Source: Distichodus sexfasciatus (taxonomy: Eukaryota > Chordata > Actinopteri > Characiformes > Distichodontidae). From it: DNA of 64,000 nucleotides. Every line of letters begins with the position of its first letter. The first letter of the stretch is position 1. The stretch spans positions 7,143,162 through 7,207,161 of the forward strand of contig JAVGVS010000001.1 in NCBI GenBank assembly GCA_032718565.1, written 5' to 3'. The notes under the pieces were generated by a model. It did not search any database, was not told the origin of the DNA, and saw nothing but the letters and a program-made list of their open reading frames with translations. Positions 1 to 12,916 of this stretch are shown piece by piece. Made by a program: the position numbers and the translations under genes.

Positions 1-3000
1 TGACAAGGAAAGGCCTTTTCAAATCACCAGACTTTACACAGAAAAACACTGTGCATTAAAGCCCAGCAAATCTGCAAAGGGAATGCATCAGGTTTTATGG
101 TTTGAGGAGCACTTAAAAATAAATTCACTCTTGATGTCTGGGAAGATGAAACCAATACCCAGCGTCGTATTGTATGTGTCTACGGTTAAGTCATAAATCT
201 TTTCACAGGTTGTCACTGTTCACTGCTCACGACACCACGCGATCCCCTGGAAATCATACACAGGTGTGTCCAAACTTTTTTTTCTTTCCCTCTCCCCACT
301 GCTGGATGTATTCTTACCATATGTCTCGGTTCTATGTCAGCCACCTCTAGACGCTGGGCTTTGACAAGGCATGCAATTGTTACTTTCGGCATGTGCGCTA
401 TTGGTGGAATTTAATATGCTTGTCATGTTCTGCTCTGACAATCTAAATACTGCAAGCTAGGGTTACTGCCGTAGTCTACATAAAAAAAAAACTGTGTAAA
501 TAAAAAGTGCATTTCAACAAGCATTCCTTCCCTTCACGCTTCAGGAGAAATAAACACTCCCAAATGAGAGAAAACTCCACTGTTTCTTTTACTCTCCAAG
601 ATTAATACGATAAAACAGAAAAAATAATCACAAATGTGTATTCCCACCATCCTTGCTTTCATTAAGGGTCCTAAAAACCTTATCTCCTATTTAGGCTACG
701 GTTGCAGCCGTTTTACTGGAAGCACAGGAAAAATGTCTAGATGTCGCAAAACTACATTAGTGCAAGCCCCCATGTTTACAGACATATGGATTGTGAGCCA
801 TCTGGCACTAAAAATCTCATAACATTTTATATATGGTGTATACACAAAGCGCAATTTCCTCCCCTCCATGCCTTTTAGCATATAGAGATTGTTGTAACCC
901 GAAGCAGTATGGACACATTTCGGGGGCATCGCGTGAGGGTCCCTCACAGGAGCCGCATCATTTCACTTACCACGCAGCTCTAATGCCTTTTAGAGAGCCA
1001 TTTAGCACCGTTTGTTTAATTTTTTGATATACAGCATTATATCATGTAAACATCTTCTTGTTTTGAACTGAAGCCTTTGACGCCATTGCTTCCACGGAAA
1101 AAAGTCAGTTAGTGAATTTGGAGCTCTTTTGTGAGGTTAATGTTTTGGAGTCTTGGTGTTCCTGTGGTCAGTGTGAGTCAGTGAGCCTTGTGAACAGATT
1201 TTGGGGGCCCCTTTCTCTCTCAGTGGGTGTGTTTGTGTACTTTTTCGGGGGCTGGGGGGCACTCTGTTATCCTCTGCCAGGCGGGATCAAGGAGCACTGT
1301 AGGGTCTACACCAGGGCATCCCTGGCTTTTCCACATGGCAGGCCCGGTTGTGTAGGATTTGGGCGACTCCATCCCAAGCTTGCTTAGGCAACGGCTCACA
1401 AGGACGTATAATTAACAGGAATCAATGGGGAGACAGACTAGATTTGATTGTGAAAGGAGGATACTGTGCCACCCAGGGTCAAACGAGACACAGCGGATTT
1501 CGGAGGTCCCAGCATGTACCTTTGGCAGGCCACAGATGAGCTGCTTCTGCCTGCAAATAAGGCGATTATGGCCAAACCACAGCATTTCACACGGCTAAGA
1601 TTTGGAGCCTGACTGACCATACTGAAAGACATCTTACAAAGGGCATCTGTAACAAACACATGGGTCGGCCACACTTCACTAGTCCACTCTTCCCCAAAAG
1701 AATTAAACAGTGGTGCTAATATATCTGACAGCAACATTCCTGCAGCAACTCGTCTGGGTAGCTACAAAAATGCCTGGAACTTTCTGGAGGAGTTTGTAGC
1801 TGTTGGACTGATATATTAACATCACCTACATACTAAATTATACTTAGTTTGAAAACTATGTTACTGATTCTAATCATTTAATGGTTTGCTTTAATGAATC
1901 TGGGTGTATCTTTACTGTTACAGGGCTCATTCAGACTGTCTGAAAACGATATATCAACTGTGAAACGAAATCCCATTCTAAGTCTAACCATACTCTCAGG
2001 CTACTTAAGGAGCAATTTTCTTCACTTAACTGAATAATTCATTGTTGGTAAACATTGTTAAAAGTTTTTGGCAAAGCCAACCAGGCAAGATCCAAGCAAG
2101 AGTGTTTTTTCCCCTTACAATGATAAACACTTTCCATGCTGGAGACAAAGCAAGACTACAAGAAGTGTGGTGCATATTTTATATGTGTGCGAATGCGTGT
2201 GTGTGGTCAAAGAGTCAAGTCATTTACCCACAAGACTATGGAATGTTTTTTCTATGGGGAGATTTCTGGCTGCTCTCCATTGGAGACTAGGGGCTTTCTT
2301 TCACGCCCTCAGATCCCCTGCCAGTTTGGGAAGGGAGGCTCCCACAATGTTAGGGCCCACTTAAGCGCCAAACTCGGGGCCTAACTTCCTTCAGGCGGCC
2401 CGGCCTGAGGGAGACATTACCCACTTCATGTTGGAGTCGACAACATCACAGCGCCTGACAGCATGAAAGAGCTGCTCTGAAAACTGACCCATAGAAGCTC
2501 TCACGGAGGGCCCAAAAGAGCAGCGCTGATGTGGGGCAACAATGCTCACCCTGCTATTCAGCATATTAAGTCAATCAGGGCTGAATCCCCGTATGCTTCA
2601 TTAATCATATGACAGCTGCAGCAGACCTGGAGAGAGGCTGCATGAATTGGGGCATGACAGGAGAGCAGAGCTTGTGATTAAGCTTTTTCTGTTTTTTTTT
2701 TAGACGAAAACGTCTGGGCTTCTTGCACACAGGGTTTAATAGGCAGGTGGTGTTTAGATCACTTGTTCTCCTGATGCCATGCCATTATTAGCCTCAAACA
2801 GAGATGATTTAACACGTCCACTGAGTGGGTGGAAAGGCATCAAATAGGCTGGGCTATGGTCGCTAGGGAAGAAAATTCCAGATCTAAAAACAGCATTAAT
2901 TCCAGTCAAAACACCACATATTGCAGACAGAAATGTCCATTATGTTGTTAAACTAAGTCTCTCTAGATGTGTCCTTTAGAAACTGCATGAACTAATGACC

Positions 3001-3136
3001 TAAAACATGGCCTGAGTCGTGTGTATTTGTACTTTCGATTAAGCCCCCTAATGAGGCCATCGAGAGGAATGGAAACCCAGTTTAAATGCTAATAGCGTTG
3101 AATGTCCAGGGTGAGTAGAGATTAAACTGCCCCCAC
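1..3136 (-). other. epha3: epha3 intron 6 (partial)
   Basis: This is intronic sequence on the gene's 3' side, cut by the window edge. I looked on the minus strand for the next Eph exon and saw none. Short homopolymers occur near 481 and 2692. No clear transposon or RNA gene is recognised, and the ORFs here carry no known domain. Confidence 0.85.
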
Positions 3137-3261
3137 CTTCTCATAGTACTTGACCTCGTAGTCCAGGATGATACCATTGGGCCTTTCTGGCTCCAGCCAG
3201 GATAGAGAGACACTGTTTCTGGATGTTCTGTCCTTCCTGATGACCGTGACCGGGGATGGAG
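3137..3261 (-). CDS. epha3: epha3 exon 6: N-terminal part of the second fibronectin type III domain
   Basis: This 125-nt exon encodes residues 435-476, starting APSPVTVIRKDRTSRNSVSL and ending NGIILDYEVKYYEK. The motifs SLSW and PNGIILDYEVKYYEK are hallmarks of the second FN3 repeat of Eph receptors. The acceptor is CTATCTCTGCAG|CTCCAT and the donor is GAGAAG|GTGGGG, leaving phase 0. The next exon, expected to encode the rest of FN3-2 with its RTAAGYG motif, was not found in positions 1-3136, so the coding sequence stops at this exon in the window. A roughly 85-nt polypyrimidine tract precedes it on the sense strand. Confidence 0.97.
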
Positions 3262-3266
3262 CTGCA

Positions 3267-3350
3267 GAGATAGACAGAAAGAGAAAAAGAAAAAGACAGG
3301 GAAGGGGGGAGAGAGAGGGAGAGGAGTGAGAGAGCGAAAAAGAGGATTAG
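3267..3350 (-). promoter_or_regulatory. epha3: Extended polypyrimidine tract before exon 6
   Basis: On the sense (minus) strand about 85 nt are nearly all C and T up to the exon 6 acceptor CAG, far longer than a usual 15-30 nt tract. It is a potential binding surface for PTB-like regulators, which is inference. Confidence 0.5.
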
Positions 3351-4184
3351 CTTCTTCCACTCTGCCTGTGACTGCATTACATGCACACAGAGCCGAAGTT
3401 CACAGGAAGTTCAGCCGACATTTTGATTCAACTATTTGCGTCCTTTGAATTGGCTCCTGTTGACCTAATTGAGTTTCCTCACCACTGGGGGCCATTTTCA
3501 AAGTTGGGAAAATTAAGGATATAAAGACTCAGTGATTCAGTTTTCAGTAATTTGCTTTATCAGTCGATGGCTAGTGCGGCTTTGTCGCCCGGAAAAGAGG
3601 CCACAGCCTGTCTGAGTCTGGACTGCAGGCGAAAAGAAGTCTTCCGTGCTTTTAGTCTTTAAGGGCCATGTGCTCAAACATCAGTCTCTCATATGGCTCT
3701 CTGTTCTGGCACTTCACATGGTCCCAATCTGCGATCATAATTCAAGGCAGAGGTTTGTCTCTCCCTCCTCCCGTCCGACTGGCTTGCTTTCTTTTTCCTC
3801 CCCAATTTTACAGCTCTCTAATTGCAAGGCAGCGTGGAGGCCATGAAGGCATCTGACTGGCTCATGTTTTAATTTTATTAGACCACAGGAAAAAAAACAT
3901 GTTGTTCTTTGAAATGTTCAAGCTTTTCTTGATTGTGATTATACAGTTTTGAAATGCCTTTCCCCCCCTTGGAAATCCTTTTCTTCCTGTTAATGAATCC
4001 AGCTGGACTCAGTCTGTTCCTGAGTTGCACTCCTAACATGGCATTCTCATAAGGTGATACTGAACTTTTATAGTGACCACAGTTTATAGTATGTGAAATT
4101 TACAGTGTATGGACTTTGGTATCTTTCTTTAGTCTCAGTCTGACACTGAGAACCACACTAAAATGCACAAAAAACACATGCACT

Positions 4185-4365
4185 AAAATGGGCAACACCT
4201 TAAAAAAATCCTTCATGAGTTGAGTTGAGAATATTGAGTTACAAAATTACAGAGGGGAGGTCACCTCACCCAACTTTCAACTAGAATCCACAACCTGCTG
4301 CAGATTAAAACCAGAGTACAAATCACTGGCATTTACAGGTGTGGCCGGCAACATTGCTATACCAC
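4185..4365 (-). repeat. Possible degraded tRNA-derived SINE
   Basis: On the minus strand a GTGGTATAGCAATG head is followed by CTCTGGTTTTAATC, resembling the order of A-box-like and B-box-like segments in the element at 42150-42365. Divergence is high, so this is tentative. Confidence 0.3.
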
Positions 4366-5376
4366 TTTGTTGCGAGCGAGCTCCAGACATAAACATTTGT
4401 AAACGATCTTGGTGAAATGCAGGCAAGGTAATGACAATCTGCAGATCGCTCGGTCACCAAATGTCCTCCACATGGTCTGTTTGAGAGAAGCTCTCAGTAC
4501 GGAGAGTATAACTGGGACTTTATACACAGACCCTCCTCCCTCTTTTCCCCCATTCCTTTCACCTCTTCCTTTCAGAAAAAGGCCCCACGGCAATAAGGGA
4601 GAGGATCTGGCAATCGGTGCAACACAGCGTCTGCCGAAGACCACGTCTCCTCACCTTACATTCTGCCTCAACTTATTTTCTCAGGCTGCACGGTCCAGCA
4701 AGACTAAATAAATGTTAAAAGGACATCACCCTCAGTTCTAGATCTCCTATTGTCATCAGCTTTGTTGAAAATCCCCATCCTGTCCTGGCGGCTACGAGCG
4801 GGAAGCAGCGTCTCGTCTGACAACACCCTGTCGAAACGGCGGAACGCAAACGTTTCAAGGCTGTTGGAAGCGGAATGGGGAGCAATGGGACAAGTTAGCC
4901 TGTGCAGTCTCTCCCGAGGCTGTGAGGCACAAGCTGGCCATGTTTAGACGGACTGGGCTGCGCCGACATCCCTCCGAGCTGCTTGTAAATGTGCTTTCTG
5001 ACAAACAGTGCAGCTGCAGGTCGAGGGAGAGTCGGATTTGCCGTTCGCACATCTATCTCCCGCTTACATTTGTGTTTTAACAGGATGTTAAAGGTAGCAG
5101 CATTATTTGTCCGAGGCCGAGGGAGTACAGCTGCGACGAAAGAGGGCTGTGATCTCCCTAGTTTCAGGCTCTCTGAAAGAGATCCAATGATGAAATGAAA
5201 TACTCATTTAGCCCCACTGTTTACACAGAGAAGAGAGAAGCCATAAAAGAGAGAGCAGCCAAACACTGTCTCTGTGCTCCAGAGCTAAATGTAATCGCAT
5301 TGGAATGGAATGGATGAGAGCTTTATAGTGTGAGGAAATAAAGTGCATGCATGCAGAGTGAGAGTGCCAGTGTGTA

Positions 5377-5379
<3 letters not shown>

Positions 5380-5409
<30 letters not shown>
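5380..5409. repeat. GT dinucleotide microsatellite
   Basis: About 15 uninterrupted GT units in intron 5. Confidence 0.9.
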
Positions 5410-5413
<4 letters not shown>

Positions 5414-7084
5414 CAAATACACCACTCACAGTAAACGCTAGACGCTGCCCCATGCTTCTCTGGAATGAGTGAGCATTTATTAAACAAACTGACCATCTCG
5501 CCTAAAAACTATTTCGGAATGCAAATCTGTTTAGGTCAAACTCAGTGTCCCCTCCGTTCTCCGTTCTTTACCACACAATTTAAGGAGTGGGAGTATATTT
5601 ACGGCTGATCCTGTTGAAGGTTGAAAACCTTCCTCAAAGCATCAGGCTCTGGCAGTGACTCCTTTAATAGATCACAGCTGTAACAACACATGGAAAGCTA
5701 AAACCGCACAAAAAATTGACCGGAACATGCAGAGCTTCGTCAAGAAACTGTCATCGTAGTCACAAGGCCAGTTCCAAATTCCAAGTGAGTAACACTTAAT
5801 CACACAGGATGCAATGTTTGTTCAAAAACATTGATTTATGTGGAAAGTGGAGATACACAAAGCCAACAATCAGCGTATTCAGATTTTTTTTTCATTTCAT
5901 AATTGCGCGACCACATGCCACAGGCATGCCCTCATTATTCTTAAAAGCACATTGCCATGGAGCTGGAGCAGGAGCAGCATAGATAAAAGATTAGCTAAGC
6001 ATATCTCCAGTCTTCTCTCCATGACAGTAGGGATTTTATGAGGTTTAGAGCAAAGTCAACTGCTCCCTGTAGTAAAAGGGTGCAAAACTATCAATCCTCA
6101 GCCTTTGATCTGCAGTAGCCTACTGCTGACTATTTTATGACACCAAACTCCGGAGCCTATAAGCTCGGCTCTAAAGCCCTGCATTAAATCACCCACCAGG
6201 TTCTGCACCCACCAGGTTCCACACTTAAAAGACAGAGCAGAACTGACAGACAAGACACAAGCCTCGGCCCCGCAAGACCTGAAAACACAACTGCTCATCT
6301 CCATGAAGGAAACGCCTTGTGGAATCGGAGGCAGACGGCCCTGAGCTCTGGTTTTACAGTAACCTGAGGAGTCGTGACCTTCAGCCTGGACACTGGCACC
6401 TGCGGATAGACATGTGCACAGACAGCTCTGATGGCACAGGATGGATCACAGAGAAGAGAGAGGATCAACAATAGGCTCGAAGAGATATTAAATGCCTTTT
6501 TGCCTCTCTTCAAATGGAATTTTGAGCTTTGTTGCACATCACTGCCAGGAAATTGAATTGGCGAATACATTGCAGATATTCCTACAGGAATATCGAGGCA
6601 TGGCACTGATGCTCAGAAAAGAATCCTGAATGTTCAGCTGCTACTAACAACTATTTTTTATCTATCTGTGATAAAATCTGCAATTTCCTTAAAATCTAAC
6701 TGAACCTTTAATTTATGTTCATTTACATCTTCAAGAATGTTATAATTATGGAACTTTTAATAACCTAAAAAGTAATATTTACTATATTCCTTTCAATTTT
6801 ATATCCTCACTTCTTTAAAAATAATGTGTTCTATTAGTATTAAATCAGAAACTCCATCATCTGGAACCAGTTGGACCTCTTTCACTTTATTGACTTTTAT
6901 GGAATCCAAATTTAAAACTGAACTAATTTTAGCTTAATATTGCTGAGTGGATCTTAGCAAGCGGCCCAGGTAATGTCTTGGGATTCCAAAGCGTCCTTTG
7001 AACTATTTTTATATCTTCACTTCTTTCAAAATGATTAAGTAATGATTAATCTTGAACTAATGTTTACTTGTGTATTAAATGTTT

Positions 7085-7265
7085 ATGCACCCCAGTCGCC
7101 CAGAGGAGGATGAGGTCCCCTTCCAAGTCTTCGTTCCTCCCAAGGTTACTTCCTGTAGAGGGAGTTTTTTCCTGCCTCTGTCGCCTCAGCCTTGCTTGTT
7201 GGGAGTTTGTGACAATGACTGTTGTGAAGAGCACTTTATAAATAAAATTGAAATAAAATTAAATT
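7085..7265 (+). repeat. Retroelement 3'-end-like repeat with an AT-rich tail
   Basis: The sequence runs TTCGTTCCTCCCAAGG, then GGGAGTTTTTTCCTGCC, then GAGCACTTTATAAATAAAA, and ends in short AAATTG/AAATTA tandem units. This arrangement (a conserved block, a GCGCTTTATAAATAAA-type motif, then a short-unit tail) is typical of abundant teleost SINE or LINE 3' ends. Family assignment is from memory. Confidence 0.6.
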
Positions 7266-8126
7266 AAAAAAACTGAACTGAATTTAAATATATCGACTGC
7301 AAATATGCATTTAAATGCTGTCTATTGTATTCATGGCATTTCCTGCATAAGTAAATGGCCTTTGAATAAAGGAAGAATTGAAATAATTAGATGGGGTACA
7401 TGTCTCAACAAGCCCAACACACAAGGACACGCACACCCACACACAGTCATCAGTAATCAGTGTAGATTCTAGTCTAAATTGTTTCTTAAAAACTCATTCA
7501 GTGGAAATGTAAGAAAGCAGATAAACAACTTCCACAAGGACAAACTACAAGTTACAAGGACAAACAATATCGAAAATCTCTCCTTATTATGGTAATTTAG
7601 AGAGGTTCTGCCTTGTAGTTAGCGTCTGTGTGCTTTCTCTTTAAGAGCCTGTGTAAAGCGCTGCTGCTGCTGTGGCCATCAGAACTTTCCACAGTAAACA
7701 AAGCACTTTTTTGTTTTCCAATCATCTGAAGTACTGTCATGATATCGAAGCCTGGGGTCTAAGAATCTTTTACAGTGAACCTTTTTACAGAGTCGGACTC
7801 GCCATGATTTTTTGCAAACTCAAGCTGACCAGAGCCAAAATGGACAGGTGAGATTCAAGCCACGTTTACATAGGGATACTGAAGAAATGATATTTGTTAT
7901 AAATATCTGGTGTATTAGATATCAATGCAATAAATCCATAGGTTCAACATTGATATTATTGATTAAGTCGCTTCAGTCCTTCCTGCCTGACTTCTAATAC
8001 TGAAAAAGTCTTTTTCAAAAACCTGTTTTGTTAGTACAAGGTTACTGACTATAAGCCAGCGGTTTCCTATTAAATTAGTTTTTTTGTGGAGGAGCCAAAG
8101 TAACAAGAGGCACTGCGAAGCCTCAC

Positions 8127-8462
8127 CTGCTTGGTTGGTAGTTATAGTGACGGCGGCATATTGGCGCAGGGCGGGGGCCAGAGAGGAAACTCCGTTCTGC
8201 GCCTCGATCTCAAAGGTGTAGTTGGTGTGCGCCAGCAGGTCGGCCACAGTCACGGTGGTGTTGGTGAGGCCCGAAGCACGGGGCAGGAAGCGCACCACCC
8301 CTCTGCAGGGCTCGCACTGTTTGGAAGCGGCCGTGCAGCGCTTACACACCACGTTAAACGTCACGTCCTTCCTGCCGCCCGCGTCTGCAGGCCAACTCCA
8401 GTCCAGGATCACTGAAGTCTCGTTAATGACCGAGATCACGTTCCGAGGGGCCGAGGGAGGAC
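8127..8462 (-). CDS. epha3: epha3 exon 5: first fibronectin type III domain
   Basis: This 336-nt exon encodes residues 323-434, beginning RPPSAPRNVISVINETSV and ending VTITTNQA. It is a complete FN3 domain with the expected core Trp344, the Eph-specific cysteine group CKRC...CEPC (362, 365, 372, 375) and the closing strand DLLAHTNYTFEIEAQNGVS. Three N-glycosylation sequons are visible, at Asn336, Asn390 and Asn403. The acceptor is CCCATCAG|GTCCTC and the donor is GCAG|GTGAGG, phase 1 on both sides, so skipping would remove the whole domain in frame. Sequence such as SVILDWSWP and GGRKDVTFNVVCK is EphA3-like. Confidence 0.98.
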
Positions 8463-11305
8463 CTGATGGGAAAAGGACACAGGTGTGGGAAATATATGGA
8501 TGCTGTCCAGCGGAAAAGCTAGAGAAATGCTATTTGTCAAAAGCATTTTATGTTGCTGACATCTTATGAGTTTCTCATCAGGAGATGCAATTTTGAAAGT
8601 AGGGAGCTTGTCCTTCATCTCTCATGCCGTATTACCGAGAGAGACTTTAGAACTGCACATGATTTTTCTTATTAAATTCTTGGCAGGACTTTTTAAAGCT
8701 TCATTATTGCTTCAGATTTGGTTGGGGTGGTGGGAGGGGGTGACTCTCATAGGATTGCTAGGTTAACTTTAAAGAATGTTGTTATAAAAAGGAAGTGGGA
8801 ATAAGATGCATCCAGAAGGCTTTCTCTTGATCGCAAAAGCAGGTTGAGCTTCAGACTGAGTGACACTGCTCTTTCCCCTATGGTCATGAGATTGTTTTGG
8901 AGTGAAACTTCAGGATAAAGCACAGAGTAGGACACTGATTTCACCAAACACTAGCTTGACATATGAAAATGATTTTTTTTTAAACCTTTGCAATGACCAT
9001 ATTTTTAAATTCCCCCTCTATTTAGAATCAGGCCTTAGGGGATAATTACACCAAACTTAAATTGTTCTGGAAATGTGTATGAGTGCATAGAGGCTTAAGA
9101 AGCCTGTATATGGTTGTGTGATTTAACACAGGACTGGGGATCTGTTGTTCTGGGTCGTGTCATCTTAACTACTTGACTAAACTTTCTTAAAGAGTCTCAG
9201 ACTATGAATACAGAGAGGAACTGATACTGCATTAAGGAATAGTCGCCCTCAGACAAATGTGCCTCAGGACGATTCTATCATTGTCTACGAAGTTTCTCTG
9301 TGTTGTCCCTGCCTTAACCCAGAACTAAAGCTGGGCCAAGTACAGGAGGAAGACTGGCCACTAAAAAATTACATAATTAAAATGGGCTTCTTTTGGCTTT
9401 TCCTATGACAAAATTTAAACGCAACGCCAACATATTTGAAAGCGAGTTTCATTTCAGAGCGTACCACTGCAAATCCACTTACAATTTTCATCTGAAATGA
9501 ACAAGAATCATAAAAATGGTGAAGTCATTTTCAACAACGGAACGGTAACAAAGACAAAAATGGCGATCCGGTCCACAGAAGCAAAGCCATAAACCATTCT
9601 GTCTGCTTAGGAGTCATGGGGAAAAAAGTGGAAATGTGTTGAGGGTTAAGATCTTTGCCAGAGCACAGCATCCTTTGATCCGGACTTATAATAGAAATCA
9701 CAGTGTGCCAGTTAACGCTAACAGACTGGCTGGCCTGCCAGCGGGAGGACGTGAGGTGCACCGGAATAAGCCATCCATTACACACAGCCCCTTCTGACAG
9801 CTCGCTGCCTGTGGAGGTGTGAAAGCAGCATTCAGGACCACTGTGGGCTAAAATTACCACTGCCGACACAACATCGGATCCACAACACACTCTGGGCCAG
9901 TGACTTTCAGAATATGACATACGACTACTGTTTGCATGTTGTTATTGATAAATGGACCAGATATTTAACGCATTCGCTACTGTCCACTTCTGGCGTTTTC
10001 CTCGCATTGGGGATTTCTGAATACACAGAATTTACGGGGCCATAAAAAAAGGAGACAGGCGGAAATAAACAGGTCTATTTATACATACTAAAAGCAGGCA
10101 TAAATATGGGTGCTTTAGAGATGTTTGACAGTGACTGAACACAGGACCTCATTGACGATGCTTTACTAAACCCAGCATAGACCGTAAATATTCCCCCGGG
10201 ACAATTAATGAAATAAGAACGCTGTGAAGTTAGAACGTTGTGTCTGACATGGCAAATTATATGGAACAGTTCAACTCGAAAATCTCAGAAGAACTCGGGA
10301 TGACCTTCACAATTAAGACAGATAAAATCATTGAAAAGTCTCGCTTTAATTGCAGCGCCCCTCTCAGAGCTGTGCTAACAGCTAATCTCTTCTACTCAGG
10401 GTAGCATCCGTGCATCTTGGGAGATTTTCATCTAGATAAACGTCTCCGCTCAAGGGCTATGACGACGCAAGGTGCCAGAATTAAACACACGCAGGCTGCT
10501 TCAGCGCTTTTGCTGCATTACTTCAGCGTTTTTTCCAACGGTGGCGTAAGAGGGAGCGTGATAAAGTCACACTTTGCCTATCAAAGTCAGACGGTGGAAT
10601 TGCCGTAAGTGCCTAGCTGGAAACGAAGGACCGGAATAGCTTTTGACAGCACAAATAAATGCAACACGTATGAGCGCTGCGTGACCTAACGCACCGACCA
10701 CTTTGGACGTCACGTAAGACACAGTCTATTAAACGTGTCTGCCCAATTCAACACCCTGGCTGCGGTTTTTACGTGATCTGAATCAGCACTGATAGCGCCG
10801 GCCATGATTTATGGATAATGTGTTTTGGAATGCTTGGCGGTGGCTGTGTGCATCTGTGTACCATCTGCATCCTCGTCTATAAAAGAGAATGAGTTAGCTC
10901 GCTCCACGGCGCAGACCCTGGAAGACCCACTGGATACAATGGTTAAAAAATAAACAAACAGAGTCTTCTCTCAGCAGACTGAGGCCGAGTCGAAGAAGAT
11001 CAGAAGCCTTGTCAGATGGAGCCAATACAAATGTATCAATCCCAGAGCAAACAGTATAAACCACAGCACTTAAGAGAGCAGCTTTCGGATTACTCCAGCG
11101 CGGCGGCGTTTGAACTAATGCAAATAGTTATCTGTAGAATTACACGAGACATGCATAAGAATGTTGGGAACGGCTGCGATCATTTAAGCCCTGCTCTACG
11201 CTGGAAATATATGGCTCACTTGAGAAAACCCATGCTAAAACTGGGTTGATGTAAATCAGTTTGTGGCTCTGGTTGCACAGTAAGAGTGGAGCAAAGAATA
11301 CGTAC
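8463..11305 (-). other. epha3: epha3 intron 4 (2,843 bp)
   Basis: This is the shortest fully contained intron, between exon 4 and exon 5. I see no recognisable repeat, RNA gene or coding exon in it. The 10400-10930 part has noticeably more CpG than its surroundings. Confidence 0.9.
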
Positions 11306-11461
11306 GGCTGCAGGCCATCGAAACGGGGTCTCCCTCGGAGCGGAAGTAGTTCTTTTCGCAGCTGCAGTGCACAGCGCCCTCCTGGTGCGCAAAGCTGTGC
11401 GGAGGACACTTGGAACACTTGCCGTTCCCAGAGGAGGCCTTGTAGAAGCCAGGCCGGCAGG
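11306..11461 (-). CDS. epha3: epha3 exon 4: EGF-like cysteine-rich segment
   Basis: This 156-nt exon encodes residues 271-322. The start reads ACRPGFYKASSGNGKC and the end reads DPVSMACS, with cysteines at 272, 286, 289, 303, 305 and 321. This is the standard Eph EGF-like module; the CRPGFYKA, KCPPHS and YFR motifs are all present. The acceptor is TTTCCGCAG|CCTGCC and the donor is AGCC|GTACGT. Both ends are phase 1, so the exon could be skipped without a frameshift. It links the ligand-binding domain to the fibronectin repeats and contributes to receptor clustering. It sits downstream of the 30-kb intron 3. Confidence 0.97.
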
Positions 11462-12307
11462 CTGCGGAAACAAACACGAGGCGTAAGACAAATTAGAATG
11501 CTGGGAGCCTTCAGCCAACAGAGTCATCCATTACCCCATTACCACACTGCCACCTTTAATGGACTGAATCATTTCACATGACAATATGCATCAGCGGACA
11601 CACTGGAGAGACTTTTAATCATCTGACTTAAACCCACCAATGCAGCGTCTGCGATCGTCTGTGCGAACGTCCATGCGGAACATGTGAGGGGAATGTGGAG
11701 AGGGAGTTGAGAAAGAGCAAAGGAAGGAGGGAGGAAGGTGGGATGTGAGGAACCGGGTGCCAAGCCGAAGCCCGGCGATAAAACACATTTAAAAATGAGG
11801 CGCTACTCTCTCCCTTTAGCGACACGTCCAGGGGATGTTGCATGAATTATGCAAATACACCTCTTAAAATGGAAAAAAGCCCCTCTTTAAATATCTCTGG
11901 TATTAAATTGTACTCAGCGGCTCATCCGCTCCTATTCATGAGGATCCCATTCCATTACCCATAATGAGGGGGGAAAAATCACGACGAGCCGGCTAATTAC
12001 AGGGGCTCGCGCAAATCTGTATTCCGCTCCTCTCCTTTTTGCAGGTTCAATACTTGTCACTTGATATAGTCGGCGAACCAAAGCATTGAAGTCAGCAAGA
12101 AGATTTTTCTATACCCAATTCAATTGCGCTTCATGGCCTGACATGTGTGGGATGCAAGCTGCTCTTACCGCTGTCTGCCAGCAGAATTGCACTGTGCTGC
12201 AACCGTACTGAAATAAAATACTTGGAATAGTACCTCACCAACTTAAATGTGTTCACTCCACTTCTGACTCATTTTCCACAGCTTAAGTGATGTTTTGGAG
12301 CAATTTA

Positions 12308-12392
12308 GGGGTGCGTTTCCCAAAAAAACTAACATAGTGTACATTAGCAACTAACACAGTGTTAGCAACTATGCTTTTGGGAAATGCACCCC
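12308..12392. mobile_element. Short palindromic MITE-like element
   Basis: An 85-bp near-palindrome. The left arm GGGGTGCGTTTCCCAAAA (12308-12325) matches the reverse complement of the right arm (12375-12392) at 17 of 18 positions, with an AT-rich loop containing TTAGCAACTA repeats. Terminal arms of this kind (GGTGCGTTTCCCAAAA) are familiar from abundant teleost non-autonomous DNA elements. No convincing target duplication was found, and superfamily is not assigned. Confidence 0.7.
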
Positions 12393-12769
12393 AGGTTGGT
12401 TTTGGTGCCTAACCAGTGATTTTTTAAATGATCATCTAAATACTAAAAATCTTATTTTAAAATTTGTTCTTAAGAAAGTTTAAACGTTTAAATAGTATAA
12501 TATTATGCAACCATAGTATTTGGAAAACACAAAAAGAATGATCTTGTGCAGCTATGCAATAAAATTTGCATAGGAGTGCCCTTCACAGTTTGTAGATTCT
12601 GTTCTTGGCTAAGAACAAATATCACATAAGAAAACATTGGTGAATGTCGGAATCTTTATAAAAACTGCATAAGTGGATTTTAAGTACAAATTTCTTCTTA
12701 AGAACAGCTGGTGAACGAGGCCCTTTTCTCTACAACTACACACACACTTATGTGCCCACTTCAAATGCA

Positions 12770-12900
12770 TGAGCTCGATCCTGGCTTGCCCCCGCTTTGT
12801 GCTGGTTCCTCTCAAGATTTTGTCCCACAGAGGGACTCTTTTCTTGCCACTGCTGGCCTAGGCTGCCCATTAGATGATTATAAAGCTCCTGTGCCTTATG
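12770..12900 (+). repeat. Degraded retroelement fragment
   Basis: The segment containing GGTTCCTCTCAAG, GAGGGACTCTTTTCTTGCCACTG and GGCTGCCCATTAG resembles the 3' region seen more fully at 7085-7265 and is widespread in fish genomes. It lacks the tail and directly abuts the hAT-like element at 12917, so the hAT probably inserted beside or into it. Confidence 0.5.
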
Positions 12901-12916
12901 TACCAAAACTCTATAC

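Larger units (their letters stand above)
3262..8126 (-). other. epha3: epha3 intron 5 (4,865 bp)
   Basis: The intron lies between FN3-1 and FN3-2 coding exons. It contains the polypurine plus-strand tract next to exon 6, a GT microsatellite at 5380-5409, a possible degraded SINE near 4185-4365 and an old retroelement-type tail at 7085-7265. The rest appears unique. Confidence 0.9.

Noticed and set aside
1..3136. Search for epha3 exon 7
   Set aside because: No sequence for the expected RTAAGYG-containing exon with flanking splice sites was seen on the minus strand, so the exon is presumed left of the window.
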